From Nelumbo lutea (lineage: Eukaryota; Streptophyta; Magnoliopsida; Proteales; Nelumbonaceae): a stretch of DNA of 64,000 nt. Positions within the stretch are counted from its first letter, which is position 1. Every line of letters begins with the position of its first letter. A program made the position numbers and the translations under genes. Below, in pieces: positions 51,201 through 61,879 of this stretch. The stretch is taken from assembly GCA_022828595.1 (NCBI GenBank), contig JAKGHH010000003.1:10602934-10666933 (forward strand), given 5' to 3'. Below the pieces are notes generated by a model. The model made no database searches. It had not been told where the DNA came from and saw only the letters and a list, made by a program, of their open reading frames with translations.

Positions 51201-52707
51201 AAAAAAGGTTCCAGACTCATACAGGGCAAATTAAAACAGCAATTGCAGAAACGTGGAGGACAGCAATGTTGAGCAGGAATAGAGGTTGAAGCTTCGCATA
51301 TCTATCACAGGCAATCAGGTGGTAGATTTCACTACTAATCAAGGGCATAGGATTCAAGAAAGTCGGGAGGAGATAGGACCCAACCTCAACCTTTAACCAA
51401 ATCTCAGTTAATAACCAGGGATGCACTACCCCCAGGTTTGATAGCAACTTCTTTCCTTCTTTATCCAAAAGAAAACAATGGAGGTTGTGCCCACCTGAAC
51501 CCCACACCCCACCCATCTTCCTACATCAATCCTCAGTCATAGTCTTGCAATGGACTCAAGAAAGAAATGTTCATCCAGACAATAGAGCCATCTGGAATAA
51601 AAACCTTGCAATTATCACTTTTATCTTCCTACATCAATCCTCAGCTAGCTGCAAATTGCTTCACCTGGAATAAAAACCTTGCAATTATCACTTCACTAAC
51701 AGTTGGAAAGTCACTCAAAATTTTGAATGGCATAAAAGCAGTGCCATGCTAAACAAAATAACAGCATCCCCTTCAGGGGAATCTCTATTTCCCTCAGACG
51801 AAATCCTTTCCTAAGCTATGAGTTCGTCCATAGTCAATGCACATTTATCATATAAAACATGTTATTTCTTGGCACATGAAACACCTTATGATGCACAATC
51901 CAACTCATGCTTTCTATGGCACATGAAACACCTCCATGTGCACGTTATTTTTTGTTCACTTTTATCTAATTCCCTGCTGGTTGGTGAAATAGCATTCAGA
52001 TGAAATCATTACAAATAAATAAATGAAAGGCGTTAACTACAATATCACTAAAGACATTGGATATTGACTAATACACTTATCGTGTCTCAAACTTCATAAC
52101 CAACTTGTAAGGAGTTTAAGTTAGGATCCTTACAAACCCATTCCAGCGGCAAGGCCATTGTCTACGAACATCAACAACCGGAATACAAAGACAGTCGTAT
52201 AGTCAACCTAACGCAATGGACAAAGAAAGGTAGCGGAACAGTTTTCTTCTACGACACAAATGTACAAACTTGAAAATAATGGTAAAGATGTCTTGTTTAA
52301 TAAAGGAAGCTTACCACAATCCATATATGCAACGGGTATGTACAAAGATGATAACGCTTCCAATTAATAGAAACAATGATTCTAGCAGTCAATTTGTCAA
52401 AGACTACAACAAAACTTAAGGAGACCTACTTCAAATTACAAGTCGCGGAAAGTCAAGATTTCCCGTAACATGAAAAATTACTGGAACTACTATCAAGGAT
52501 ACACACTTGTCGCGAGCATTGACAAGAAAAACCCATCGTACCTGCAAAAGGAAAACCAACATTGAACATCAAGATAAAGCCCCATGTCAGAAGTGAAGAG
52601 GAATAACTTAAAAAAAAAAATACTGGGAGATAATTTTGAGCAAATGGTTCTCCATTTCCAACAAATATTCGAACTTGCCACTTGAAATCGACGCCCCTCA
52701 TAGCCAT
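45218..52707 (-). CDS. SIS3: E3 ubiquitin ligase SIS3 (RING-H2, membrane)
   Basis: Ten exons right to left: 52679-52707, 52503-52541, 52315-52381, 52134-52207, 50524-50662, 50339-50431, 49402-49467, 48634-48753, 46174-46287, 45218-45625; 382 residues (Arabidopsis SIS3 about 358). Starts MAMRGVDFKWYDGFFLSMLA. Several hydrophobic segments follow (SVIIVSINW, VDYTTVFVFRLLMFV, RIVVLSILSLLLYPFLWAW, GFLIWLLFSYCGLICIA), then EALIQELPKFRLKAVP and a RING-H2 finger at 235-275 (C235, C238, C253, H255, H258, C261, C272, C275). SIS3 is a positive regulator of sugar signalling in Arabidopsis seedlings. The C-terminal 100 residues are low-conservation. Introns 1 (GCAAGT) and 8 (GCATGC) need GC donors. Intron 8 carries two hAT-like MITEs and intron 6 a LINE tail. 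Confidence 0.93.
47051..47463. mobile_element. 413-bp hAT-like MITE in SIS3 intron 8
   Basis: Ends TAGGGCTGCCAATGGGTCGG and, inverted, TAGGGCTGTCAACGGGTTGG. Flanks TATACCAC (47043-47050) and TATGCCAC (47464-47471) match at 7 of 8 bases, the duplication length of hAT elements. The interior is GGTTCTGG/CCAGACC-rich with an AT-rich centre. Confidence 0.75.
47744..48233. mobile_element. 490-bp hAT-like GAGCTCG-rich MITE in SIS3 intron 8
   Basis: Ends GGGGTGGGTTCGAGCC and, inverted, GGGGTGGCCACGAGCC. Flanks TGGGCAAC and TAGGCAAT agree at 6 of 8 bases. The interior is built of GAGCTCG/AGCTCGAG phrases around an AT core containing GTATGTATGTA. A related but end-less fragment lies near 46440-46890. 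Confidence 0.6.
49701..50060 (-). mobile_element. LINE 3' fragment in SIS3 intron 6/7
   Basis: The minus strand reads REIRCLAREMGTLLSGIQRS followed by ANSLADVLARKG, the end of a plant LINE RNase H domain, and then a T run (+ strand, 49701-49712) as poly(A). It sits between exons 7 and 6 of SIS3, in the gene's own orientation. Confidence 0.6.
51517..51700. repeat. Imperfect local duplication in SIS3 intron 4
   Basis: CTTCCTACATCAATCCTCAG and CTGGAATAAAAACCTTGCAA each occur twice, about 110 and 75 bases apart, showing a local partial duplication with an indel. No function is apparent. Confidence 0.6.
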
Positions 52708-53029
52708 CAAATACGAACAACATCTAAATCCCTAACGCGCTTCAAGATATTGTAAATCAAAGGAACAAACCAAGCATTGAAGCATTCGAAAATCGTTTTC
52801 CACCAAAATCAATGCTTCATTTCAATAAAATCAAACAAACGTAGATAGATGGGCTCATAGAAAGATGAATATGAAAGAGAAGGATGAAGAAAGACAGCAG
52901 AAAATAAATAAACAAATAAGAAATAAAAGACGATAAAATATTGGAGCGAAGGATTCTGTTCGGACTTCGGAGACAACGAGTAGACGAAGTGACTAGTAGA
53001 TTGCTAACAGCGAAGTGAAGCAGAGAAGT

Positions 53030-53038
53030 CTTTTATAC
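53030..53038 (-). promoter_or_regulatory. TATA box of SIS3
   Basis: The minus strand reads GTATAAAAG about 325 bases upstream of the SIS3 ATG; the following leader is purine/pyrimidine mixed and free of ATG-rich frames of note. Transcription would start near 53005. Confidence 0.5.
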
Positions 53039-53489
53039 GAGTCGGGACTCGGAAGGTTGAAGCTTGAGGGCCCGTTCACCGTTACTTGACGGCGTTATGT
53101 CCGGCTCTGGACTTTTTTACGAGCAAGAGTACGGCAGCAAGTGGAGACCACGTAAGATTAATTGCTGACGTGCTGGATTTTGAGCTCATTGAGTGGGGCT
53201 TATTAGGCTCGTTAATTAATGAGTACTCGAAAACGACCTATGCTTACCAGGTGTCAACTTGTATTGCTTTACAGGAATGATCTAGTGTAAATAATCCTAC
53301 TTATTATGATAAACGCAACTCAATCTCCTGTAAGCAATATGAACAGTCGTCGATTGTGCGTCAACTTGTATTTTCATCGTTCATTCATTATTTGACTAAT
53401 GGCTGTACGGAAAAGTGGGTGTACCGAACTGAAGCACGATCAGTGTTGTCAAACAGGGGATATGCTATCATTAATGCATCGGATTCGGA

Positions 53490-53545
53490 TCCGATATAAG
53501 TCTGAAGTTAAGCAGAGTTCGGCAAGAATATTAGTATGCTAGGAA
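53490..53545 (+). pseudogene. 5S rRNA-like fragment
   Basis: GATCCGATATAAGTCTGAAG TTAAGC and GGCAAGAATATTAGTATGCT AGG follow the plant 5S rRNA internal promoter region (CCGAAGTTAAGCGTGCTTGG, GCGAGAGTAGTACTAGG) with many changes. It is too short and diverged to be a gene; it may be a 5S-derived SINE or a Cassandra-type TRIM end. Confidence 0.45.
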
Positions 53546-53804
53546 TCAGTGTTGTGAACATAGTTGGATTGACCTCAATCACATTTTGATTAGATGAAGA
53601 AACTTAGGTCGAATAATGTCATGCCAGGACTAAATGTCACAAAAGTAAATACACCACAAGATCTCCTAAAAGTAAAAACTCTGCATAAACACTGAAATCA
53701 TCACCATGGAACATTTTTCTTTGAATTAACATACATGTATGGAGACATTTTCAATGTACGTTGAATATTGTGTACACGGTGTTTTTTGTTTGGAAAAGAT
53801 CTGG

Positions 53805-53985
53805 ATTATAGAAAAATGCGATATTTGAGGAATTTGGATTTCATTATTATGCCTTTTTTGTCTTCCTAATCAAACCAATACCATGAAAACTTGTAACCAA
53901 TGAGGTTGTATTTATCAAAATTCACAAGGTGTTTTCATTGGTCAAACCTATTTTGAGTATCATGTCTTTCTTTCTGGTATCATAG
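53805..53985 (+). mobile_element. CTATGAT-family MITE, copy D (diverged)
   Basis: Contains AATCAAACCAATACCATGAA, AACCAATGAGGTTGTATTTA, ATCAAAATTCACAAGG and TTGGTCAAACC in the same order as copies B and C, and ends GGTATCATAG. It is the most diverged copy. Confidence 0.5.
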
Positions 53986-54639
53986 ACTTTTTAATTTACA
54001 ATTTGGCAATAAACTTATATATTTCTTAAATAATATATTTGTAACATCTTTGTCTTATTATGATATTATTTATTTAATTCTATACTATAACATCCTACTC
54101 AATCATTACCTTGTTATGAATTACCAAATTATGGTATTAGAAAAAAAAAATGTTACATTGAGTTATATCTTGATTATCAATCTTAAACAACATGTATTTA
54201 TTATTTTTATTGTTGTTGATGTTTCTAAGGTATTTGTCCATAAATTTAAATGTGCATCTAATCATTTATTAACAGGCCCTCCTATTTGTGTACCGATCAA
54301 TTCGTCTATGATCAACACAAATAAATAAGCACTAAGTGCTGAACAACCAAACTTGATTTCAAGTACTCTTTTAGCCTACATTCATAACATGTCATATACA
54401 TGAAACTTCAAAACAGACACTTAAATCATTCAATGCAACTTCAACCCTTGCCTTTTTTCGCATACTCCCAACCCCTTCTAACCTCATTCAACTTGCAAAT
54501 TAAAACAAAAAAAAAAAAAAAAAATCCAATTTTACTTCACTCTTTTAAAAGTTCAATTCAAATAGTGATTCAACTACTGTAAGCTATAGATCGTCCAAGT
54601 TGGAATAAGTTGATCATCTAATATTGAAAAAGTCAACCT

Positions 54640-54785
54640 ACAAAGAAATTAAAGGGGTGGACAAAGAGGAAGGTGCACATGAGGTTCGCTGGGAGCTTGT
54701 AGTTACGTGGGCTTGAACCCACATCTCTCCATATTTGGAATGATGTTGAGTGACCATCCAAGGGATCATCTTCATGCGCTAATGC
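54640..54785 (-). repeat. Possible tRNA-derived SINE
   Basis: The minus strand has TTGGATGGTCACTC (A-box-like) about 40 bases before GTGGGTTCAAGCCCAC (B-box-like). There is no cloverleaf and no clear tail, so this is tentative. Confidence 0.3.
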
Positions 54786-55271
54786 CATGGTTAAACATCA
54801 CGCCATTATTTATGTGACTGCAAAAATCTATATTATATAGAAACACATGATTCGGAAGGGGTATAGCTAATCAACATGCACCTCAGATGAATTTTATAAC
54901 TAACCACCTGATTGATTACCAGAATGCATGTATTTTGTTTCATGGGCATTTCGTAATAAACTATGCAATATCATTGTCAAATCAACATTTTTTCCATCAT
55001 ATTAATTTGTATGCATTGATATTCATGAAAGTGGGTTTTGATTTATGTGTGTATTAACTATTGGGGGAAGCTTTTTTTTAATGTTTCCCCAAACAGTTAA
55101 GCATTTATTCATTGATCCACAGATGTGGTGCATAATAGTGCCTAGTGATACCTAATTGTCTATAAACAGTTTATCAAATACTTTTCTCAATTTTGAAGAC
55201 AAATCAAGTATAAATGTTTATTTAATAAATGAAAATTATACCAAATACATACAATGTTGTTATTATTAAAA

Positions 55272-56055
55272 GGAAAATTGTCTAAAACTCACAATGAGTT
55301 TTCAGCATTTATCTTAAACTCACCACAACTTTTCAAAATGTCTAAAACTCATCATGTCACTAACTTGACATGAAACAAACTAACGGGTGTTAATATATTA
55401 CCATTTTAACATTCATAGAAAAATAAAATATATACAAAATAAATTATCGGGTGTTAATATATTACCATTTTAATATTTAGACATGAAAAAAGGAAAAAGA
55501 TAAAAAAATTATTTTTCAAATATAAAATACATAAAAGCATAGAAATTACAAAAAATATAAAAATTCTAAAAATTGCAAACAAAATATTTTTTAAATTTAT
55601 ATAAACTATAGAAAATGAAAAAAAAAATAAATAATAAAAAATTGTAGAAAAAACACAAAAAGTTATAGAAAAACACGGAAATTTCAAATAAATAACAAAA
55701 AAATAATAAAATTTATAGATTATAGAAAATATAAAATTTTTAAAAAGACATAAATTATAAAAAATATTGAAAATTATAACAAAACACTAAAAAAAGCAAA
55801 AAAAAAAACAAGAAAATTAAAAACTGAAACAGATCATTTTTCCTCTAACTCACCATTCAAGGGTAATTTGGTCATAAAAATTGTTATTTATGATGACATG
55901 GACAACTCTGTTAATAAGCATTAATGGTGCACTAACGGAAGGTGAATTTTGGAAAATAAAAACTTACTAACATAGTGAGTTTTAGACATTTTGAAAAGCT
56001 GTGATGAGTTTAAGAGAAATGTTAAAAACTCATGATAAGTTTTAGACAATTTCCC
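55272..56055. mobile_element. Mutator-type MITE, copy 2
   Basis: 784 bases. Left end GGAAAATTGTCTAAAACTCA, right end inverted GGGAAATTGTCTAAAACTTA. Flanks are an exact 9-base duplication TTATTAAAA (55263-55271 and 56056-56064). Interior is A-rich with repeated GAAATT/TATAGAAAA units shared with 20774-21459. Confidence 0.8.
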
Positions 56056-58767
56056 TTATTAAAACTGAATTGTACAGTAACCCTGTTTATGACACAAGCG
56101 TATGTATTAACTAAGGTTTATCAAAAAGCATTTAAATCTCCCTTATCAAAATAAGATACCCGTTATATTAATTTGACTGAATTATGAAATAAATGCGGTT
56201 TTATCCTTTGAGTTTTAAAATGAACTATCGAATGTGAGAAATCAGTACGTAAAAAGCATTGTAATTGCTGAATGTGAGAAATTTTAAAAATGAACCATTG
56301 AATGTGAGAAATCAGTACGTAAAAAGTCTTGTAATCAGTACGAAAACACACATGCATGACAACAAAAACAGGTAAATATGTAGCGTCAGATTTTCAATAT
56401 CTTATTTAATTAGTTTTATACATGAGTATGCTCCGAAAGCGACAACGATTAAATAAATGAAAACCCATAAGTGAGAGATGAAGTTTTGTGATGGATGGAT
56501 GGAGCCTGTGAGATTAGTGATTTCAGTGATGACCAAGGTTTGGAGGTATAGGAGATCGCCTGTGCATGTCGGCATATGCTGTGGAAGTGGAAGCTAATTT
56601 AGTAAATGAGGAGTTTAGTGGCACAAGCGCAGTTGGTTTTGGGGTGGCAAGAAAGTGATGAAATTCCAGTTGCAACAATCGGTAATGTTCGTTGTTGGAT
56701 TTTAATCTCATTAAATATGAAATCTAATAGGTTTGATTGGTTAATTACATGAAAAAAATGCATCTTTACATGTATTTTGAAAAATAGTTTTTACATAAAA
56801 ATCAGTTTTCAACTTGTTTTACCTTGAAAAATTGTTAAATTAAGTTTTGAGTTTTTAAATAAGAGTTTATTTACACTTCTTAGAAATATAAGAAGAGTAT
56901 GGAGGCTTGCTATCGTGCAACGTGCATGCGTGCGTGTATATGACATAATGAGGCGCACTTTGCTCACACTTACGTGGTGGTTGGTATAAGGCAACTTTGA
57001 CTTTTGATGCAAGTTGATCATTGATGTTTCACTTATCACGATTCGATCGGGTGTGATCAAGAGGTACTATTTAAAGTTAATAGTCATTAACTATTAACTA
57101 CCTTTTAGCAGTCAAATTTGTGATTTTTCAAAAAACCTTTTTCTGAACTCTCACATTCCTCTACTCTATAACTCTTCATAAATTATTCAAGGAGTGTGAG
57201 TCAAGCAAATGAATACAAGTTTTTAAAAAATCATTATTGTTTCTCTTAGTCCAACCTCTTAATGTCTTACAAAAAGTTTATTCGAAGACTTCAACTTTGT
57301 TAGTTGCAGATTTTCGCTCAAGGATTTGTTATATCTTCTGAATAAATTTATCTATAACCCAACAGAAAGCTCAATAAAACTAAGTGGGGCAAATAACATT
57401 CTAAAGATAATATCTTTAGACATGCTTCAGATCTTATCCTCTAAGTTTCCATAACCCCATTTTCTAACTGTTAGGATTCCAATAAGCCAGTCAATTGGTT
57501 GGAATGTTCATCTCATGTAACATAAGGGAAGGCTTATGGTGGCTTTTCGTCCCTGATCGTGTTATGTTGATGCCTGATGGTGTGTATCTTATCATAGATC
57601 TTGGATATCTTGTTTAATACAGCAACGAAAATTAAATCCTTTATTCCTTGATTCAATATTTTTAAGTTTTCAAGATATAAGTCCAAAGTGTAGACTTAGA
57701 ATTAGAAGAACCCAATTTTGGTACTGCTTGAAGTACGTAGATGACCACCAAAGAAACCTTCCACTCATTTTTTACATTTTTTCCTTGTTTCATAAGAAAT
57801 AACCAACATCGTCACACGGAACAAGCTAAATCTGTTAGAGAGGAAACACATGAGTTTGCCTCTTTATCTTTAATCTTCCAAATGAATAAGTAATTATATT
57901 GCAAGTGAGTTTGTTTAAATTTGAGCTGAATACGTGAACAAGAAGTTCAAATTTATTTATTTTTTGTCTTTTTTATTTAAAAATAATTGTTTTTTTTTTC
58001 AGTCATCAAAGGGTAAAATTGAGTATTTGAACTAATATTACAAGGTAAACATGATATTACATGCAAATGAAATTATTTGTCCACTGACATCGTTTTATAG
58101 GGCAAGGTTTTAAAAATTAGCTTGAAAATAAAATCATTTTAATAATAAATTTTTAGGTCAATGATCATCCATCCGAGTTTAATAGTTTAAGCCATTGATT
58201 TAAATATGCTATATATTTTATATATCAGAAAAAAAGAAGCAGCAGCGATAATGGTGATCGGCAATGGTGATGGAGACATCAATGGTGATTCTGTTCACAA
58301 TTGCCGGGGTTGCAACAATCTGAGATTTGAGATTCCCTCTCTTCCCCTTCCATCTAGATCTCTCAAAATTTCACTTTATTTTTTTGGGTTATTTTAATTC
58401 TTAAAAATTTAAATGTTTTTCATTGAACTGTGAACCATTATTTGAGGCGAATGGTACAATGTTGAGACTGCTTGGGTCAGCGATTCATTGACCAATTCAA
58501 AGTTATTTTTTATTTATTTATTTTTCTAAATAATGGAGAAGGAAAAAACAGAACATGATTGGTGACCAATTTCTTGGTCGAGCAGTTTGACCGCCTAAGT
58601 CAATAATGGTTTTAAAATTATAGTGGATGTTTAAGTTCTCTTATAAACTGGAGGAGAGCTTTACCAGCTGAAATGGTTGAATTGAAAAGCTCAAATTTTA
58701 GGAATTCCAAGAGTTGAGATGGTTGAACTGAAAAAGTTTATTGCTTGGTCATATAGTGTATAAGGGA

Positions 58768-59036
58768 TGGTTTTCAAAACTGGACCGGACGGTCGGACTA
58801 GAAAAATTGGGAACCAATTAGGTGATCGGTTTCATTTTTCTCCAAAATTGAATTTTTGCCAAAAAATTGAATTGGTCAATAAATCATTGACCCGAGCGGT
58901 TAAACCATTTAAACTATTCAATGCTTTTTTACTTTTTTTTTAAATTTTTTTATTATTTTTTTAAAAACGGGCTGACTATTCAACCTGAAACTGGACCCCT
59001 AACTGATTCGTCCGAGTCAATTTTAAAAACCTTGGT
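58768..59036. repeat. TTTTCAAAACTGGACC-type inverted repeat
   Basis: Begins ATGGTTTTCAAAACTGGACC and ends with TTTTAAAAACCTTGG preceded by CTGGACCCC and CCGAGTCAATT, so the ends are loosely inverted. Similar TTGACCxxxTTTTAAAA phrases lie at 58090-58620 and 34140-34260. Confidence 0.4.
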
Positions 59037-60458
59037 ATAAGGTTTTAAGGAGGCTGCTAGCTCCTTAACTGTTGAAGCTGAAGTATTTTTTTTTTCATTT
59101 TTTGGTAAAAAGGAAGATTAATATTGGTCAACATAGTTCAAGTCTTTCAGAGCCAGCTCGTGGGTTCGGTCCGGGGTGATCTGAAAATAGACACCACTTT
59201 CTGATAAACCTCTCTACTGAATTTGGATACATTATTACACTTTTAAATATTACTATTTTATGCATTAAAGCACAAAGAATAAAAAGTTATAGTTCAGCAA
59301 CTTCAGCTTATCGTCTTTTACCCTATATGAATTAATCAACCAATAACAACACTTCACACTGATCATAAAAATACATTACCCCATAATCATTCAACATCTT
59401 ATTTATTTGAATTCTGAACACTTTAAGCCGCGGACTGGCTGAGTTCCACAACCCACTGAACATTTAAGTAGTTCAGTTACGTTCAGTTATAATATTGGCG
59501 TAGAACCACATCATTAATTCCACAGCCAGCTGAACAGCTAAAAGTTGCTCTATTTATTTTATCACAGAATTATAACGAAATAACCAGTTTAGTGATGTAA
59601 TACCTACCCTACCTAGGGCTCTAGCCGCAGATGAAATCATGCAATTGTAAAATACCAAAAAAAAATCATGCAATTGTGCTATTCCATGACTTCCTTTCTC
59701 TCTGCGCTTCATCCGTTTTTATCTTTGACAGCACCAATCCAGATGAAATCATCATCATTACTGCGACATCTTGTCCTTTTATTACTGCCAACATGCCGGT
59801 ATATTTCCAGAGTTAGATAAAAAGTCAATCTAGTCCTATCGTCTTTGGCCTAAAATAATCAAATCGGAATATTTTGCATCTTAGATTTTCACAGGAAGTA
59901 TCGACGGTTTGTAACTAAAAATATAAGAATACTATCGGTAGGATAACCATACCTTATCATCAGCTGCTCCATGATAACGACAGTATTTGAGTTGTTTTGA
60001 GGTTTGACATGAGCAAAGTCTTCAACTGATCATCTCCTAACCAAGCAATCTCGGATTCATGGGTCACGACTGTCTGGAGGCTGGAGCCGTTTCGCGCGCG
60101 TAGAAGACCGAATAAAGGGGAAAAACAAAAGAAATCAGATAAAGAAAAGAAGAAAAAAGAAAAGAGATTTAAATTATGAAAAGAAAATAAAGAAGCAGAG
60201 AAGGAACCCCCCAGAAATTTGCCAATCGGACATCACAAAGAAAGTTCTCGCGGAGGAACACTAATACTACTCAAAACCCGCTGTTCACGTTTCCACATTT
60301 ACTTGTTCCAGAGGGTTTGAATCATCTAAGTTCATATCGATCTGCAAGTTCCATGAACCTCGTGCTTAACATCTACCTCGGTTTCAATCGTTTTTATCTC
60401 ATATTACTGGACTTGGTAGAGCTGCCTTAATGAAGCCGAATCCCTTCGTTTTCTAGTA

Positions 60459-60659
60459 ATGGCAGATTACAGAGGAAGCACTAAGGGCCAATTAGTTTAC
60501 ACTCAAGAGACTCGATCCCAGTGGAACCCTGCGATGGAGAACGGAATCGGAGGCTTAGTTAACAGGTTTTCGAGATTGGGTATCGACGATTCTTCGATGG
60601 AACACTTAGTACAGATCATGAAGGCAGTTCAAGCCGCTGAGGACACCATCAAGCAACAG
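60459..60659 (+). CDS. First exon of an unrecognised gene, continues off the right
   Basis: 67 codons starting MADYRGSTKGQLVYTQETRS and ending EDTIKQQ, followed by a GT donor at 60660. The stretch GIGGLVNRFSRLGIDDSSME and the helical HLVQIMKAVQAAEDTIKQQ look like a conserved N-terminus that would lead into a coiled coil, but I cannot name the family. The leader upstream is purine-rich (60110-60230). No second exon is visible before the Copia element, so the first intron is at least 3.3 kb, or the gene is broken by the insertion. Confidence 0.55.
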
Positions 60660-61879
60660 GTTAACTTGTCGATTCTTCGACGATTTCTATTAGCTCGTCG
60701 CCATTTTCTTTTTAAATTTCCCCATTTTTAATGTCCATTTCTACATGAGGGTTGTGATGCTTTCCCACCCCCCAAATGAAGGTTGACTTTAAAGCGTTAT
60801 TGAAAACTGAGCTCTATTTATAAGGCTTGCTCTGTCTTATTTTGTACATATTTGGTTTGCTTAACGTTCAAGACTATATCCTGAATTATCTGCAGTTGGG
60901 TGTAATTCTTGCTTTTGCAGTTCAATAATAGCCCGTGCAATTTAGTATACTTGTTATGGTAGGTTAAGCAAGCAAATGTTCTTAATTGTACAGTGAACCC
61001 TGCATGCAATCGTCAGTTTTGGATAGATATTTGAAAGATAATAATTTTTTTTTTTTTTTTCATTTAGGATGTGTTTGATTCGAAAGAAAAAATGGGAAAT
61101 GAAGGGGAGGGTTTATATAAATTTCCTTACCTTTTTCTTTTTTAATACCATTACTGTGTTTTATACCAAACACAAGGCAAATAGGATTGCAATGGAATTG
61201 GATTTCGATCGGATTACTGAAAACTTGCATCCAGATCTGATTGGGTTTGAAAGCTTCAGATTTGAATTCTAATTCTAATGGACTCGGATCAAATTCAGAT
61301 TTAATCTGGCTCTGCTTTATTTTTTTTTAAATACAAAAAAAAAATTGTAACTAAAAATTCACAGTGAAAGCACAGTTGCTCTTACTTTGTGTTAATGTAC
61401 AAGAAGAAGTGATTGGTCCCTTTGTTAGCTAACTCATTGGTTGACTCCCTTGCCCGTGAAGGCATAGATTGATAGATAGACAGGAATTAAGGTGGGGTCA
61501 ATACTCGTTGGGATAAAACTGATAATGTTATGGGTTGGGGCTCTTGATGGAGCTGGATCAAAATTTTCTGCTTTGTTTTATTTCCTCTACTTATAAATTT
61601 TACAATGTTTGCATCCATGGTGTAGACATTGTACGTGTCTTTAATATCAATAAAATTTCATCTCTTACTGATAAAAAAGAATCTTGGCACCCATCCAAAT
61701 GTTTTTTTTTTTTTAATTTTTAAATTTCTTTCCTTCGCACATATTTTCTGTTTGAATCTGCTTATATTGAAGATAGATGGATATTAAAAAATGGAGTTAA
61801 AGGGCACAACACGTAAATTAAATGATGAGGCAAGTTTGGTCATTGAGTCAAAATGACAATGGTAGTTAATTGGTTCTAC
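60660..61879. other. Probable intron 1 of the unrecognised gene
   Basis: AT-rich sequence without exons. At 61075-61185 GGATGTGTTTGATTCGAAAG and CCAAACACAAGG resemble the ends of the Tourist-type MITE at 19391-19489, but with no clean duplication. A GAAGAAGAA-rich run precedes and enters the Copia LTR. Confidence 0.4.

Larger units (their letters stand above)
52708..60458. other. Gene-poor, repeat-rich intergenic region
   Basis: Holds the SIS3 leader and promoter next to 52707, a 5S-like fragment, MITE copy D, a possible SINE, the second Mutator-type MITE, and between about 58090 and 59040 several GGTTTTAAAA/TTGACC-rich repeat pieces. From 56060 to 58080 and 59050 to 60300 I see only AT-rich unique-looking sequence. 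No gene is supported. Confidence 0.5.
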
